From Crotophaga sulcirostris (Eukaryota > Chordata > Aves > Cuculiformes > Crotophagidae), in the NCBI GenBank assembly GCA_013397455.1, contig VYZB01000383.1, positions 529,501-593,500 on the forward strand: a stretch of 64,000 nt of DNA, written 5' to 3'. The notes under the pieces were generated by a model. The model saw only the letters and a program-made list of their open reading frames with translations. It was not told where the DNA came from and searched no databases. Every line of letters starts with the position of its first letter. Within the stretch, counting starts at the first letter, position 1. The translations under genes were made by a program, and so were the position numbers. Positions 1 through 12,300 of the stretch are shown piece after piece.

Positions 1-211
1 GGGCGCGTGTACGCGCGGCGGTGGCTGGTGCTGCTGCTGTTCGCGCTGCTGGGCTTCGCGCAGGGGCTGGTGTGGAACACCTGGGGCCCCATCCAGAACT
101 CGGCGCGCCTGGCCTTCGGCTTCAGCGGCTGGGACATCGCCCTGCTCGTCTTCTGGGGGCCCATCGGCTTCGCGCCCTGCTTCTTCTTCATGTGGCTCAT
201 GGACAAGAAGG
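1..211 (+). CDS. SLC49A4: SLC49A4 exon 1 (3' part): TM1 and TM2
   Basis: Reads in frame from base 1 (Gly-Arg-Val-Tyr-Ala-Arg-Arg-Trp). Residues about 8-28 form TM1, followed by the conserved [12 protein letters not shown] segment of the SLC49 family; residues about 45-66 form TM2. The exon ends after the first base of the Gly71 codon (phase 1) at a GTGAGC donor at 212. The GTG at base 7 is not the start: human SLC49A4 also carries Gly-Arg-Val-Tyr here, deep in the N-terminal tail, so the true ATG is upstream of the window. The open frame continues to base 528 only because the intron lacks an early stop; that extension is not protein-like. Very GC-rich, unlike the other exons, as expected for a CpG-island first exon. 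Confidence 0.96.
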
Positions 212-340
212 GTGAGCGGCCGGCGGGTCCCTGTCCCGTGTCCCCGCGCCCCCGTCCCACGCCTCACCGAGGTGAGGGGCAGCGTGGGCGTCCTGAGCCC
301 GTGGCACAGCGGCCTCGGCCCTCTGAGGCGGTGACTGAGC
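1..340. promoter_or_regulatory. CpG island (3' part) over exon 1
   Basis: Bases 1-340 are strongly GC-rich with many CG dinucleotides, especially in the first 200 bases, then composition falls to the AT-rich intron background by about base 400. This is the usual picture of a CpG-island promoter spanning exon 1 of a broadly expressed gene. The transcription start and core promoter are upstream of the window. In mammals HSPBAP1 lies head-to-head with this gene, so the island may serve both; that cannot be seen here. Confidence 0.6.
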
Positions 341-3300
341 CTGCAGAGGCCCCGGGAGTGCTGCTTCCAGGGGCACCCAAACAAAGCACACGCAGGGCCC
401 TTCACAGGGAAGCTGTTCCTAAAACTGCGAGGAGTAACAGCAGCACAGGAGGTGTGGGACTGCGGCTTCCTCCTGCCGGGCCGGTGTCCCACACGGAGGT
501 GGTTGTGTTTTCTGGTAACGAGTGCTAAAGCAGGCACCTGTGTTGGTGCTTGGATCAGGTAACATCAGGGCGGCCGATCCATCCCAAAAGGAGGAGTCTG
601 TTTTTAGAAGCGGGCTGGGTGTGGAGGTGGTGGCTTGCTTTTTAATTTTAGTTGGGAGGTGGCAAAGAGAGCGACATAAAACCAGAAGTTGTGCGCCAGG
701 GTTTCAGCAGACGAGCACGAGGGGCAGTTTCCTAATCCGCCTTCAGGAAATGCTTCCTTTTTAGCAGCAGGCTGGACACGGGGGCGGTTGCTTGCTTTTA
801 GTTGTGCTGGGGAGATGGCAAGGACAGTGACACAAGCCAGAAGTTGCACTCCAGGGGTTCAGAAGATGAGCGCAAGAGGTGGTTTCCTAATCCACGTTCA
901 GGTTGTTGCGTCTTGGTAGCAAACTTCTGAGCACGGTGCTTGTCCATGGAGAGCTTCACCAGGGCCCGTGCAGTCCCATCTGTGGTCACCCTGGGGACTG
1001 CTCTGGCGAGGTCAAGTACTTCTGTTTGCAGATTTGAGCTCTGGGGCCTCAAACCACACAAGCATTTAGTCTTTTAATTCCTGTTTAAACAGGCCTCTAA
1101 ACAGGAGATAGGAGCAACATACCCTTGTGGCCCCCAATGTTAAGTGCTGCTGGTTCCATTTATTTAGGAATTAGTAGCTCATTTATGGAGAGGGAAGGGG
1201 GGAAAGTGAAGGCAGGCAAGTAGAAAAGTTGTACCTGAGAAGGCTTGTGTCTCAAAATTGGAATTGCAGGAATAAAACCTATTGGGCTGAAAATACACTC
1301 TCCAAATGAGCCCATGGTGGCTATGCAGGCAGTCTCCTCTCAAGCAATTTAGACTTAAGTCATCAATGTCTGCCTTGACTGCTGTATAATAGTGTTGTTA
1401 ATTATCTTAAAGTTATTTTGTTTCATGCAGTGAAGACAATGTCTCTGCTCGAGGTACAAAGGAGATAAAACTAAACTTGAACCTGTGCTTGTAGAACCAA
1501 ATCCGTATTTTTATGATTCTGAGCGATGCAAAAAGAATACTGGAGAAGTTTTGAGGTAACTCATGGAAGAAGAAACATTAGTGTTTTGTTGTTTCTCTAA
1601 TGTGATTAGTAATGTAGTTGCTGGAATTCTTAGTTTCACACGTAGCTTCTTTTAATGGAAATATGTATATTTCCCTCATTAACTTAACCAATTGCTTGGG
1701 GTGTGTGGATTTTTTTCGTAAATTTCATGTTCGTTGCAGATACTGATACAAACTATCCATTTGCTCTTCCTTTGTTGCTTTCCTTATTGAGAGAATTTTG
1801 GTTCATGGCCTAAATAGAGCATTTCAGTGCCATGGTTTAGATGATGGGTTGGTGTTGGTGTTGGGTTATAGGTTGGACTCGACGATCTCAGAGGTCCTTT
1901 CCGACCTTGTGATACTGTGATATGTGATCTCAACTCACTGAATGCTTAAGAAGTACATAAGGGCTCTGGAGAATGTTCTTTGCACAGCAGCAGATTTTGT
2001 GGGGGCCCTGTTATGTTTCATGCTGTTTTCTGGGCCTGGATGATTCCCACAGAGAATGTGGTCCTGTTCATTTTGGAAATGATGGTGGAGTCCTGCCACT
2101 TCGTTTCTCACAGAGCAAGGAGGAGAACTACTACTGGCCAGCACTCCTGTAGGGCACATTTCTGCTGGAGGCACACTGTGGGGAGGTGTCTGCTCTTTGG
2201 AAAATGCATGTTCCAGGAGGAGCATGAGTCTACTGCTTTGAAACTGTAAAGTTGGTTGGGTCTGACCTTGCAAGGGCGGTATTTCACTTGCTGTAGGGTG
2301 TAAAGTGCTTATTGTTACACCAGATATACTATCTGTACCAAAAATATAGAGAAATGACACCATTTACTCTCTGGCTTCAGTCATCTGTCATTGGAGCTAG
2401 CTGGGAAAGGAACTGTCAGGAAAAAAATGTCTTTGTGAAGTGTCGATATGTAAAACCTGGCATGTATCAGAAGTGTGGCACTGTAGATGATGCGTGTCAG
2501 AATTTGAGAGGAGGTTCTGCTGTTAGTCCTGGTAGATCTAACTGATACCAATAAGTAGCTGCCTGCTGTCAGCTGAGTCTGGTTTTGCGTTATGATGCTT
2601 CAGACAAAGCCCAAAAGTATTTGTCTTTTAGGTTTTTAGTTGTTCATTGTAGCTTACAGTTTGAAACATAAATCTGTTTCTATACCAAACTTCTGTTGTA
2701 TTATTCGTGCAACTGTTTCTTATTTCAGTATGCTTCTAAAGGTTTGGTAGCTTTTTTTTTTTTACCTTTTAACTAATTTGAAGTTGAAAGATTAAATATT
2801 CAGCAATAGGTATGTTTCTAATCCTATTTGGAAGAAGCGTTTCTTGGGCTGCATGACTTAGTTCTATCACAGCTTCTCAGAGAAGTGTGGGGTCTTCTGA
2901 GCGAAGAGGACAGCAGTGTTTATTTTTAGTGAAAGATAATGCTAAATAAGCTCCAAATGATCCTTTCTTCAGTTCAGTATAAAAGGGATCTATGGTGGAG
3001 AAGTTACAGGTTTTTTTGTTTTCTGACCTTGAAGGGTTTCCTAGCCTTTAACCTCTTCCCTCCTGGCCTGCCAAGTGTGTTTCCTGGAATTTTTTGTGGA
3101 GACCTGTTTGCAGTTGGAGAATGGGAGGAATACGGTCTGAGAAAGATGTGTAGTGTAGGTGGTGTCACTTTTGGCTCGCTGAGGAACTTCTGCAGATGAT
3201 ACAACAGGCAATTGTTCGCCTCTGCCAAGGACTCCTGATGACCCAGAATGGGTGTTGGTGTCAGAAGCAGCATGGCAAACAGTCTTGGTTGGCTTAAGCT

Positions 3301-6300
3301 CATATTCCTGTGGATCTAGAGGAATTTCCTGTTTTTATGAAGTTGAGGGTGAATTTTCGTAAGGAGCGTAGTGATGGTCTTCACAAGGCTGTAATTGCAA
3401 AAAAAAAAATCTTACTTGAAGTTCTGAACAGACTTAAAAAGGAACCGACATTCTTCTGAAGGGTGTTAACACTGTATTTAAGGGGTTTTTGAGGTATTGA
3501 AGAAAGCTGGATTCAAGTGGTGTTTCTGTAAGGCGTGTATACTGAAAGCTAGTTTGTATTTTTTGCTGAACTCTTCTTGTTCTCAAAATTATATTCATCT
3601 TCAGACACTTAGTGAGGCTTGTGTGTCACAGCTGGAAATTATTCTTTGGGGAGTGAGTCCCGTTCCTGCTTCACCTTGGCTGAGTGCTGTAATAGGGACA
3701 GCACTGACATCCCTAATATTTCCTAGTCCTGTTCTGGGATAGGTGCATGTTGAAACTCAGGAATTACGTTTGGGTGCATCGTGTTAGAGTATGTAGTGTT
3801 ATTTTGAAGTAGATTTGAAACCCCTTTTCCCTAAGTAGAATTACAGGTGTTGTCTTGGTTGGTTTCTTTGTGAAGAGAGGTTGGAAGATGGAGCTGTGTG
3901 TCTTACTGGTGCATTTTCTTTAGCAATAGGATTAGAGAGTCCTTGTTTAAATGATAATTACCTTTAGAGATTCAGTATGACTGAAATTAAATGGGAAATT
4001 ACTTCAGTGTGCAGTTGGATGGACCCTTGTTGTTTACATGATTAAAATTAGCTACAATCTGTCACATGATGCTTGAGTGTTTATGGATGTTTTGTGCCTT
4101 GAGTGTTTAATTTCCTGGGAATTGTAAATATAAACATGCAGAACTGTTAGGATGTTTATATATCCAACTGGAAATTGAAAGCTTTCATTCTTCTGTGGGT
4201 CTGGTTCACTGGTTCTTTTTATTAGTTAAGTTTGTAGTTAGAAGGTGAGACCTAGAAGCAATATATAATGTCAGTCTTCATTATGTTCCCATATAAGCAA
4301 GAAGAGGCAATGGAGAATGAAATATTTTGTGATAATTTACGTTAAACAAATTGAACAGAATGGTGGTATTTTTCATTAATTTTTGAAATACCGTGAACAC
4401 AGTTTTATATTGAATTTGAAGAAATGTGACATATTACTTGTAAAAGTGGAATATAATTATTCTTGGTCCTTTTTTATAAAATGATACATGCTTGCTTGGG
4501 TCACAGACATTCTTAGTAACTTTATTTTGTTGAAATTAAATTTACATGGCGTTGTTATCCTAGTGATTAAATTATGAAGTAGAGAGAAAACTTCAATAAT
4601 CAAATTTTGTTTCTTAATGGAGATTGGCTTGTCTTTTAAAACCATGAATGGTTTTGGTTGTATGAATAGTTACTCCTTTCCTGAATATCAAACACTTAAT
4701 TTTATTGCTGTCTCCCAAATCATGCTTCTCAGTTTCCTTATATGAGACATTTGATAGTTCTTATCTCTTCCACCTGGGAATTTTGAGGTTAAATCCTTTA
4801 ATACAGTTTGACAAAATAGTTATGAATATTGAGCATGAGTACTAAATTGGGCCTTGCTAATATAAAAATGTCTTAATAAGTATTCTCTGTACGAGATAAA
4901 CTACACATGATGAATAAAGAGAATTTTGCATAGCAACTTTCGTGTTTGAAGTTCCCAGATGGTCACTTTGTGCTGCCTGCATGGAAACTCTGACTTTACT
5001 TTCAGGGACCTTTGGACTCTTCTAGCTCACATCCAGGGTTACTGAGACAGAATGGAGAAGAATTCAAGTGAACTTTTTCTCTCTCTGCATTTTCATCCAG
5101 GAAACGTTTGTAAAGTGCCCTTGGTTTTGTTTTCAGTGATGTGAAAGTGGGTACAGAGAGCAAAGAGGAAGCAGGATGTTGTTCTGGAAGTCCGTAGAAA
5201 CTTGAACGGTCAAGTGAAGCCAACAGATGGGAAGGACTTTCTGTTAAGTGTTTGCATTGCTTTTGGCACCTCAGAGTCCTTGTCTGTCTTTCAGGCTCTC
5301 AGACAGTGCAGTAGTAAATATATACTGGAGCATGTTACTGATAATTTAAAAAATTGCAGCAGGTCTAGTTGTGATAGGTATCACTGTTAGTACAGATGGA
5401 CAGCGTAAAGTACTTTCGATGGTGGCACCCACAAGAACATATAGAGTTTTTAATGAAAGTATTCATAGTTCTGGTGCATCCCAAGTGATTGTAAACATGT
5501 GGGATTTTGGTTAACAGAAGGACAAAAATGGGCAAATCAAGAACCTTTAAAGTCTGAAGAGTTTTCACCTTATTGCAAAGAAACATTTTCAGCTCCTTTT
5601 TGTCATGATCTCAGAAATACACTGTTCTTATCTCAGATGCATGACTGTAAGATATGTGGCCAGTATTTCAAAATGACCAATTTGATAATTGATGGGTCAA
5701 GTTCAAGCGTGAGGCTCGGGTGAGGCTTGGCATAAGGCTGTAAGACTTTAATATCATTTGGTGAGCTCAAACTAAAAGGATTTACACACATCAACAGTAG
5801 AAAAGGTTTGACATTATGGCTTTGGTAGGTTAGTACAGCCTACAGGAAAGAAATGGGAAAGCTTACAGTTATGGAAATGTGGATAGAATGACAAGGGAGC
5901 CAGTGAGAAAGGAAAGTGTGATATTTTTGATGTTTTACTGAAACATACTGGGATTCCAGTGGGTAAGCAAAAATAAAGTCTCATCATAAACATTTGATTC
6001 TACTCAGTAGCATTTATGTTAATGGCAAAGGTTTTGTTAACTCCAACAAGAGCAGCAGAAAGAGAAGCAGCAGAAGAATAATCTATAAATCTCATGGATT
6101 CAATGAAAGCTAAATGTGAACTTACTGCTTCAGTTTTGTTTTTTTTTTTTAAAAAAAAGAGGGTAGGGGAGAGAAGGCCTTTCACTCATGCAGAGAAAGC
6201 TGTAGGTGTTTGGTGAAAAGGCAAGTGATTGATGAATTTCAACCAAACGCAGGCAAAGTTTGAAGGAAAATATTATCCCAGTTTGTTCTCTGTCATCCTG

Positions 6301-9300
6301 TGGACATCATCTACTGCATGCTATGAGTGGTGCATATTTCATTCTCTTGTAAGTGATCCTGATCCACACCTACCAAATCCCGTGAAAGGGATTAATAATA
6401 AGCTAACAAATCTTGGAAGAAATGAGATGAAGTTCATGTGGAAAGATGAAAGAAGCAATTAAAGAGCTGGATATAGGTAAATCCCACCAGAGCAGATGTT
6501 TGATCAGCTTGATTTTACAAAACTTATTTTAGTGAGTTGCTGGTATGTGTGTTTGTACAGACATACTTTTCCTTTATACCATCAGAAGAAAAGAAAAAAG
6601 GAAAACTGAAGCAAACTTCACTTTTGTTGTTTAATTTTGTATACTGTGGCTACATGAATGTCCACAGGGTGTTTGTGCAAGTGCTTGCAGAAGTGAGGAC
6701 TCATTAGAGAATTGATTGGCCCACCCTCACTGGAGTCAGGCATGCTGCAAAAGACCACTTGAGATACACAGAGTGATTAGCAACACGGAGGGCTTTAATG
6801 AGGATCTGATGAGTTGTATTAACTTGATGCCACTGTGATTCATCATAGCAATACTAGCTTGATTGTTAGCATCATTTTCCATACCTCCTGGTGGGCCAGG
6901 TTGAGTTGAGAGTATCAATCATGGCTGTAGGCAGATGTCCTCTTCTTGGAGCTAGCTCTTTCTGTTAGATGGCATCACCCCTGTCTCTGCCTTGCACCAT
7001 GTTTCCACAGACATTTCTTTGTGCTGCTACTCTTTACGCAACTGTTGTGCCCTTGGCTCTCTTTGCACACCACTTTGCAGCTGTGGCAGTGGTGCTGGGA
7101 CAGCTGTTTGAAAAATCACAAACTGAAGAGTATCAGGAACGTGCATGCTGGATTTAAAATACCTTTTCATGATGGGAAATAAAATCCTGACATGTTTGCG
7201 TAGCTCGTCAGAATAGTAATGCCCATGTTATGTTGAGGCTTTGGTGCACTGAGCATACTGGCACAGTGAGTGTGGGGTGTGTAACTTGCTACATCTCCAT
7301 ATTGACAAATTGGTGAATAGGGCAATCATTTACCAGTGTAAAATACGATCTCTTACTTCTATTATGCAGATGTTAACAAAAGCAGAGGTGAAGCACTTAA
7401 GCATTCCAGAACTGGGTGAGGCGCAGCTCCAGCTGGGAAGATGCTTTGTCAATAGTAGCTTTTAGAAGTTGACTACAGAGAGTATAATACTAGGGCAGCT
7501 GTGCACTGGTATCTCCCCTGTCGTATGCTCAACATACTTTTAATACCCCTCATAACCTTCTCTTGACCCAAATTTTTCGCAGTCCAGCTGTTTCCTCTTT
7601 TCTATCTCCTGCCTCACCTCCTGTGTCCTTGCTGTTGTGGCATACCTATCTTGTCTTCCTATTTCCTTCTGCCCTCCACTCCTCCTGCTTGTTGAGGAGT
7701 AGAAGAGGATGGATGCAAGAAGCTCAGGGCTCAGAGGAGTGAGAGCAGATGTGACAAAAACCCCTTGGATAGGTGCGGGGGAGAGAGAGAGAGAGAGAAG
7801 AGCAGAGTATGGGTCAAGGTAGTGAGTGAAGCAGGGGAGGCATGGATGCAGAAATGAGATCAGAAGTCAGAGGGTGGGGAGTGGTGAGGCTGGGAATGGT
7901 GGGGGAACAAGATGCTGAGTGAGCAAGAGGTGGTGGGAGTAAATGTGCCTCAGGTAGCCAGCAGGGACCTCATCACAGATTGGCAAGCACAGCTTTTTGG
8001 AACTGGCTTGAGATGCACTTCTAAAGCCAGGAGCTGGGAAGTCTCTTTAAACACAAGTGACCTTTTTGCCTTCTCGTATCTCCAACAAAGTCCCAGTCTT
8101 TTGCCTCTGCACAGCCCAAGAGCTCAACTCTGCCTGACAGTGCCTCTTGTCAACCAGAGAATGTATCGACCCTTCCTTCACCCTCTCCTTACCTGAGGCA
8201 CCCTGGGCTGCAGCACCTGCTCCCTGTGGGGCTCCCCAGATGCTGCTGACTGTTCTTTCTTGTGTGGGTTTGGCAGGGACAGTGTCTGGCCTTGCCGTGG
8301 AGGCACAAGAAGGATGCTGGGGGTGGATGTGGCACCTCTGACTGATGTCTCTCCAATTCTGGAAAGCCTTGTGGAATGGGACAGAAAATGCTAAAATGCT
8401 GTTACGTAGTCCACTGCTTTGCTCTATTTGAAAAACATTTAAATGTTTTTTTTTAAAAACATTTAAAAAAAATCAAGAGAAAAAGATGTCAACACAAGTA
8501 CAAAGAAACAAACTTTCTGCACAAGATCAAGAGAGAGAAAACAAAGAAAATTCTATTGAATACTGTCACCTGTCATAAAACACCAGAAGCTGCCTGAGAA
8601 TTTGTAACATCTCTAAAACATTTTTGAGACTTAAGCCATGGTTTAGATGATGGGTTGCTGTTAGTGTTGGGTTCTAGGTTGGACTCGATGATCTCAGAGG
8701 TCCTTTCCAACCCTGTAATACTGGGATACTGTGAAATTTGCAGACCTCCTTTCTTCTAGAAATATTTAGCAGTGTGGCAGCTGTGCTAGATAAAGGTAGC
8801 TGGTGCTAACTTCGGCAACATAAATTACAATAATAATTCCACTGTTATCAAAGTCCCTTGGGCTTTCTCATAGATTTTTTTTTATTATGGAAGTAGTAAA
8901 GTATTTGGGAAAGTTGTATTGCATTCACTTTGATAACTATATGTTTATACTGTATTTATAATGCCTAGCAATTAGTTTATAATTCCATTAAAGAGAAATA
9001 GAATAGATCAAGTTTGGGCCTGCAAAAGCTGAACTTGATTCTTTAAAGAAAGCAGAGTCTGTTTCCGTTAAGGAATTAATATGATATTTTTATTTTTCCT
9101 GTTAGAAGAAACTAAGTATGAACAAAGAAAGACTATTTTCATTTAGTAGTGCTGAACTAACCCAGCTTTTCTGCTTTCTGAATTCCAGTAACAGCATACC
9201 ATTGCACAAACAAAATAAATTTTATTCATTATTCTTTGCCAGTGTTGTTTTTAAGAGTTAGTTTCATGTTATGTTTTAAAAGTGGGAAAACAAGTTTGCA

Positions 9301-12300
9301 ACAAATTCAGAAGTGAGGTTCATTACTTGTTAATAAATTTCAGATATTTTCTGCATTGCCAATTTCTACCTATATTGTTTTCTGGTATGAAATGCCCTAT
9401 TAGTGGGAAAGGAGCAATGTAAAATGGGTATTTACTTGTGTTTTCAGAGCTGAATAAAGAGATAGTGCATCGCACAGGTCCTGAAATAATGTTCCCTTTG
9501 TGAAAATCTGTACTTTACATTGCCAAACAAAAATATTTGGTTTATGTAAAATATTTATTTAAAAAATCCAATCCCCCAAAGCCAAGGTAAGTGTTGAGAT
9601 CGTAGAATCATGGAATGGTTTGGGTCGGAAGGGACCTTAAAGATCATCCAGTTCCAACCCCCTCTGCCATGGGCAGGGACACCTCGCACTGGATGACCAA
9701 AAGTTTAAGAAATGTGATGTTTTGATAATTCTCTGTTAGAATATTTTGCAAGTTTTCATGGAGAACGTCATTTGAATTCTCCCAGTAGCAACCCATTGCA
9801 GCCTTTACTCCTTTAGGAATTTTAGTTATAATCCTGGGGCAAGGGAAACTGTGTCTTGCTCAGCCTTTCTCTCAGTGGTGACGTTCAGAGCTATCCCATC
9901 ACTTCCTGCCATAATTTTGTATTTTTAATGCTTCTCATGTACGTGTGCTATTGTGACTCTGTAGCCGTGCTGTAACTATAATTATGCTGCAGGAACTTGT
10001 GATTAATGCTCCAGCTTCCTCAAAAGCTACACATTGTGCTTTCTCATGCAGATTTTTAGTAATGAGGATTTTTAGATTTTTCCTCTTTTTAAAGCTGGAG
10101 ATCTGTATGACTCAGGCTGAGGGAATGATGTGTTGTGAAAGTGAGAGGTCTTCTGCTTTTTGAAAAGTATGCTGTTGTTTTTCTGGAATACAAGATGTCA
10201 AAAACAGCTGCACTTAAAAAGTTTTTGTTTTATTTGGTTATTTTTGATGAACACCGTCCCTTTTGAATATTTGAGAAAAGTGAGGTTGTTATAATTTAAT
10301 TGATTAAACACACTAATCTCAAGAATTGATCAGGAGCCTTAAAAAATGAAATGTGTTTACGACCCATTACAGTGCTGCAAAAAGTGGTTTTTAGGATGAA
10401 CCATGTACCCTAAATGGTGCCTGATGCATTTGAACGTTAAAGTAACATTGAAAATGTTCACAGAGAGGAAAATTGAAAGCATACTCCAGTGACCTTTCCT
10501 ACAAGTCACAAGACCTACATGGTTTATTACATCAGTGGGGCTCTTAAGGCTCTTTTTCCCTCATCTCGTGGCGGGGGTAGTAAAGAGATGAAACTGTGCA
10601 CTTAGTGTCCTGCCTAGCAGATGCACTGGGCAGTATTTAGCGTGGCTGCCAGTCCTTGCTGCATGGTTGCTTCTTGATACTCTGTCTTGGCAAAGCAAAA
10701 TGCCTCTGTGTTTCTTAAAATGAAGAACTTCATGCATCGTTGGGTGGTGCGGGCAAGTACCACTAAGGTAATGACAGAACATCTTCCCTGATAGATGCGT
10801 ACAAGAGGGATTGTTTTTCCTGTCTGTTACCATAGGTAAGGATCTGTTGTTAGTTGTGTGGTAATTAAGCCTGCTGTGCAGTCAGGAGTCCTTGAAATGA
10901 GTGGGAAGAGAAAAGAAAAAGCTTCCTTCCCCCCTGGTTGGTGCTGAAAGGGCTTGGTTTGTTGGCATTCGCCCAGGAATGCAAGAGCGAGACCTAGAGT
11001 GAAAGATTGTTGTCTTGCACGTTGTCTTGACTTGTTAATGAGCATCCACAGTTTAGCTTCAAAATTAATGAAGAAATTTAGTCCCTGACTACATTATTAA
11101 CTATTTTTATCAGTTGCTCTGCATCTCTCTTTGTATGTAGACGCTAGAACATGCGTACACGCATGTGCCCTGTTTCATGGGTTTTTGTTTTGTCAGGTGG
11201 ATGGATTAAATTATTCACTCAAATCTTCATATTTCAGTACACAGAATCATGGAATCATTTAGGTTGGAAAAGACCTTAAGGCCCATCCAATCCCACCCCC
11301 TGCCATGGGCAGGGACCCCTCCCACCAGCCCAGGCTGCTCCAGGCCCCATCCAGCCTGGCCTTGGGCACCTCCAGGGAGGGGGCAGCCACAGCTCCCCTG
11401 GGCAACCTGGGCCAGGGCCTCCCCACCCTCAACGTGGAGAATTTCTTCATAATGTCCAATCTAAATCTCCCTTTCCAATTTAAAGCCGTTCCCCCTTGTC
11501 CTGTCACTACTGGATCCTTCAAAATATTGGAGCTGAGAGTATAAAGACAGTAGCTGAGACAAAGGAAGAAGGAACAACTCTTAGATGTGTTTGTATATTA
11601 ATTTCACAGATTTAGTAAGTACTCAAATAGCCTTTTTTTTTGTGTGTGTGTGTCCCAGCACTGCACTGACTCCAGGTGAAGAGAAGACCTGAAGTACTGG
11701 CCTTTCTAATAGTAATGGTGAGGCTGGCTCCCAGGTCCATGTGTTTGTAGCCTGAGTAAACAAGGCAGAGGCTGGGCCGGGAGGAGAAAAGTGTGGCAGA
11801 AGATACGTGGCCTGCCCACTTCCAGAAGGCACCTCGAGAGACACAGGTTTCACGTCCCCAGGCCAGTGCTCTCTTGTCTCAGAGATGCTCTGCAAGAGGT
11901 TCTTTGCACTTGGATTAGCTGCAGATAAAATGGATGCTCTCTGCAGTAAAACGTGTAATATCAATAAAAAGCTAAAATAATTGGTCTCCTTTGAAGCCAA
12001 GAAACATGGTATTAAAGAATAGGAGATATTTTAGTAAAAAGGCTAAAACTGATTCTGAAATCAGTGTTTTGATCTGCAGGCAAATACCATTCAACTCAGC
12101 GCTTTTGTTTATCTGTTCACGCAAAATGTCAGTCTCTGTACTGATAAATAGAATTTACAACACTCGTAGAAACTTGCAGTGCAGATTTTTAATCTGCATC
12201 TTTTGCCATTTGTTTTCCCGTTGTTGATTTTAAACTGTTAGGATGCTTCAAAATCCTTTGCTGACATATGGAAGGAAATTTCCATACTTGTAAAGTACCT

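Noticed and set aside
7..528. 173-codon ORF starting at GTG base 7
   Set aside because: Only bases 7-211 are coding; the rest is intron 1 read past a clear GTGAGC donor, and the start is not real because the coding frame continues upstream of the window.
1935..2363. 142-codon minus-strand ORF next to a CR1 end
   Set aside because: No recognised domain, no splice or poly(A) context, and the opposite strand is also partly open; chance is the simplest reading.
11249..11544. Overlapping ORFs on both strands
   Set aside because: They lie in an inverted CR1 3'UTR fragment.
11623..12000. 125-codon minus-strand ORF
   Set aside because: Its end is a (TG)n/poly-T simple repeat, and the remainder has no recognisable similarity.
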